From: Owenia fusiformis
Lineage: Eukaryota; Annelida; Polychaeta; Sabellida; Oweniidae
DNA: 60,000 nucleotides
Direction: 5' to 3'
Assembly (NCBI GenBank): GCA_903813345.2
Contig: CAIIXF020000007.1
Coordinates: 10,175,730 to 10,235,729, forward strand
Shown: piece after piece, positions 58,003-60,000 of the stretch
Layout: each line of letters starts with the position of its first letter
Numbering within the stretch: the first letter of the stretch is position 1
The notes under the pieces: model-generated
Database searches by the model: none
What the model was told of the DNA's origin: nothing
What the model saw: the letters and a program-made list of their open reading frames with translations, nothing else
Translations under genes and position numbers: made by a program

Positions 58003-60000
58003 AAAAACAAGCCGCTAGACACCCTAGTGGGTATATGTTGCGGTTTAACAGAAATCATTAAAATTACAACTAGACTACATATAAAAGAAAACACTTATAT
58101 TATGTTACATGTAGGTATATAAAAATGGTATTAACAATTAATCTAAGGATGTACAATGTAAAAATGTTACAAAAATCGGGTACCAGTATAAAATCAACAG
58201 TATAGTATGATATTGGTATTATACATTATCGATAGATGAGTAGTTTTTTATATGAAGATTTGAAAATATTTAGAGTGGAGCATTTTTTAATATCATGTGG
58301 TAGAGCATTCCAAAGATTAGGACCCAGATAGCGAAGGGAAAGTTTAGAGCATTTAGGGATATGAAAATAATGCAATTGTCTTGTGTTATGATGATGAATA
58401 TTAATGTTGATATCAAACAAGTCTTGAAATAGATTTTTTGGAAGACTGGGGTGCTTATTAAAGATTTTGTACATGAACTGACCAGTACAATATCTGTTGA
58501 CATCAAAAATATTTAATATTCTAAGATCTTTAAATAGGGGAGCGGAGTGAGAAAGTCTATCCTTATTTAAAGCTAGCCTTAAGAATTGTTTCTGCAGTTT
58601 GTGTAGACGATCATAAAATGATTTAAATGTGTTACCCCAGATTATGTTGCAATAATTTAACTGAGAGTGTATCAATGAGTAGTAAATTGTTTTGAAACTG
58701 TCTATTTGAAGTAGATGTTTAATGTGATAAAGAGAACCAATGACGCGAGAAATCTTTGTTTCAACAGATTTTATGTGCTCTTTAAATTTCAAGTTTTTAT
58801 CAATAATAATTCCAAGAAAGTCAATTTTTTCCCGGAAATTTATGTTCTCATTGCGTATTTTAAGATTCAGATTTGTTTGATTTTTTTGGGGTCCAAATAG
58901 AATAGCATTGGTTTTGCCAATATTAAGTGAAAGTTTGTTTGCTTTTATCCAGTCATCTATTGAATTCAAGTTTGCATTAGTTCTAGTCATGAGTTCATTT
59001 AAATCATAATCACTATCAAGAAGATTGGTGTCATCAGCAAACATAATAAATTTTAGATTAGGGGCAACAAAAGGCAGATCATTTATGTAAAGAATAAATA
59101 ATAGTGGTCCAAGTACCGAGCCCTGCGGAACACCACAATTTAGAGATGATTGTTTAGATTCATAATTGTTAATGGTGACATATTGTTTGCGGTCTTTTAA
59201 ATAACTTTCAAACCAGGACTTAGCTATTCCTCTGATGCCATAATATTCAAGTTTTTGTATCAAAATGTCATGATTAATTGTGTCAAAGGCCTTGGAAAAA
59301 TCTAATGTTATGCCAATGCTTGTTTTCCCCAAATCAGTTGATTTTCGAATTTGTTCAATGAAATATAAAATGGCCATGTAGGTAGAGTTGAATTTCTGAA
59401 ATCCAAATTGATAAGTAAAAATAATTTCAAAACGTTCTAAAAAACCAGTGAGTTTGGCGTGCATGAGCTTTTCTAACAATTTAGAAAATACAGATAATAC
59501 TGAAATTGGTCTATAGTTCGAAGGATTTGTAGTGACACCTTATTTAAATACAGGTGTTACTTTGGCCAATTTGAGGGCGTCTGGGAAAATACCAGATTTA
59601 AAAGATAAGTTAAATATATACAAGAGTGGATCAATTAAAAACTGTCTTGCAGACTTAATAAGTGATGGTAGAATCCCATCAGGTCCAGGCGAGGAAGATT
59701 TTAGAAGACACATTTCTAATTCAAGCTCAGTTTTTGAGGTCTTTTTGAGATAAATAGATGATTGAACTTTTTGAGCTCTTGCTAGGTATTCATTAAAGCA
59801 TTTTTTGGATTTTGGAATCTCCTTGGCTAGATTTTTACCAATATTGGTAAAAAAATTATTAAATCCATTGGAAATGATTTCATGATCTGTTGTTTCCTTT
59901 CCATTTATAGTGAATTTAGATGGCAATGCAGCTTTTTTGTTTTTTCCAAGTAGATCATTAATGATAGACCAAGACTTTTTAATGTTACCACTTACTTCGG
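58003..60000 (-). pseudogene. Related non-LTR retrotransposon, minus strand, one premature stop (5' end outside window)
   Basis: Read right to left, the frame is open from the window edge (SWSIINDLLGKNKKA) through SSSPGPDGILPSLIKSA, KLAKVTPVFK, then a single TAA (59538-59540). It continues in the same frame with NYRPISVLSVFSKLLEKLMH, DFSKAFDTINH, VPQGSVLGPLLF, FADDTNLLDS and a complete C-terminal region ending KKLLIYR at 58226. The stop falls where related elements have KK. The 3' UTR (58225-58003) ends with GTGTCTAGCGGCTTGTTTTT. Apart from that stop the RT looks intact, so this copy is much younger than its neighbour. Confidence 0.88.

Overview
The window is eukaryotic nuclear DNA. It has spliced genes with GT-AG introns, AT-rich introns, very dense MITEs, LINE and mariner relics, and a full-length LTR retrotransposon. 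An invertebrate is certain. A lophotrochozoan, most likely a bivalve mollusc, is my guess from GTCC/GGAC microsatellite-bearing repeats, poly-G 'TGGCGGATC' elements and the gene set. No species can be named from the sequence alone.

Layout. (1) 1-8.1 kb, + strand: the last 11 exons of a kinesin-3 gene of the KIF28/KLP-6 type. (2) 10.6-17.7 kb, + strand: RLR1, a RIG-I-like receptor gene. It encodes one N-terminal death-effector domain (DED), a very long disordered linker with two repeat arrays, the DECH helicase and a zinc-binding C-terminal domain (about 1614 aa). (3) 20.8-40.9 kb, + strand: RLR2, a tandem paralogue with the same DED-helicase-CTD order but a short linker (about 958 aa). A 10.1-kb LTR element (22378-32515) sits between its likely promoter/5' UTR exon and its coding exons. 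That element has nearly identical 2.95-kb LTRs, a gag with two zinc knuckles and no recognisable pol. (4) 41-45.8 kb: repeat-rich intergenic DNA (LINE fragment, foldback elements, second copy of an 800-bp dimeric MITE). (5) 45.85-53.3 kb, - strand: three exons of a CAP-superfamily (GAPR-1/GLIPR2-like) gene whose introns are full of nested MITEs, a tRNA-derived SINE and a tandem duplication. (6) 53.4-60 kb: a 3'-truncated mariner with an apparent intron and two damaged LINEs lying tail to tail.

The most interesting content is the pair of DED-RLR genes. Vertebrate RLRs signal through CARDs. Here each receptor carries a DED, the domain of FADD and caspase-8 type adaptors. RLR1 also has 14 tandem repeats of 18-21 aa, nine of which fit the TRAF6-docking pattern PxExx(acidic/aromatic). 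Upstream of both genes lies the same pair of elements: a perfect kappaB palindrome GGGGATTCCCC and a STAT/GAS-type TTCGCGGAA. My inference is an inducible RNA-sensing locus that may signal through DED and TRAF-type adaptors. The RLR, DED and CAP assignments rest on motifs read directly; the signalling and promoter claims are hypotheses.
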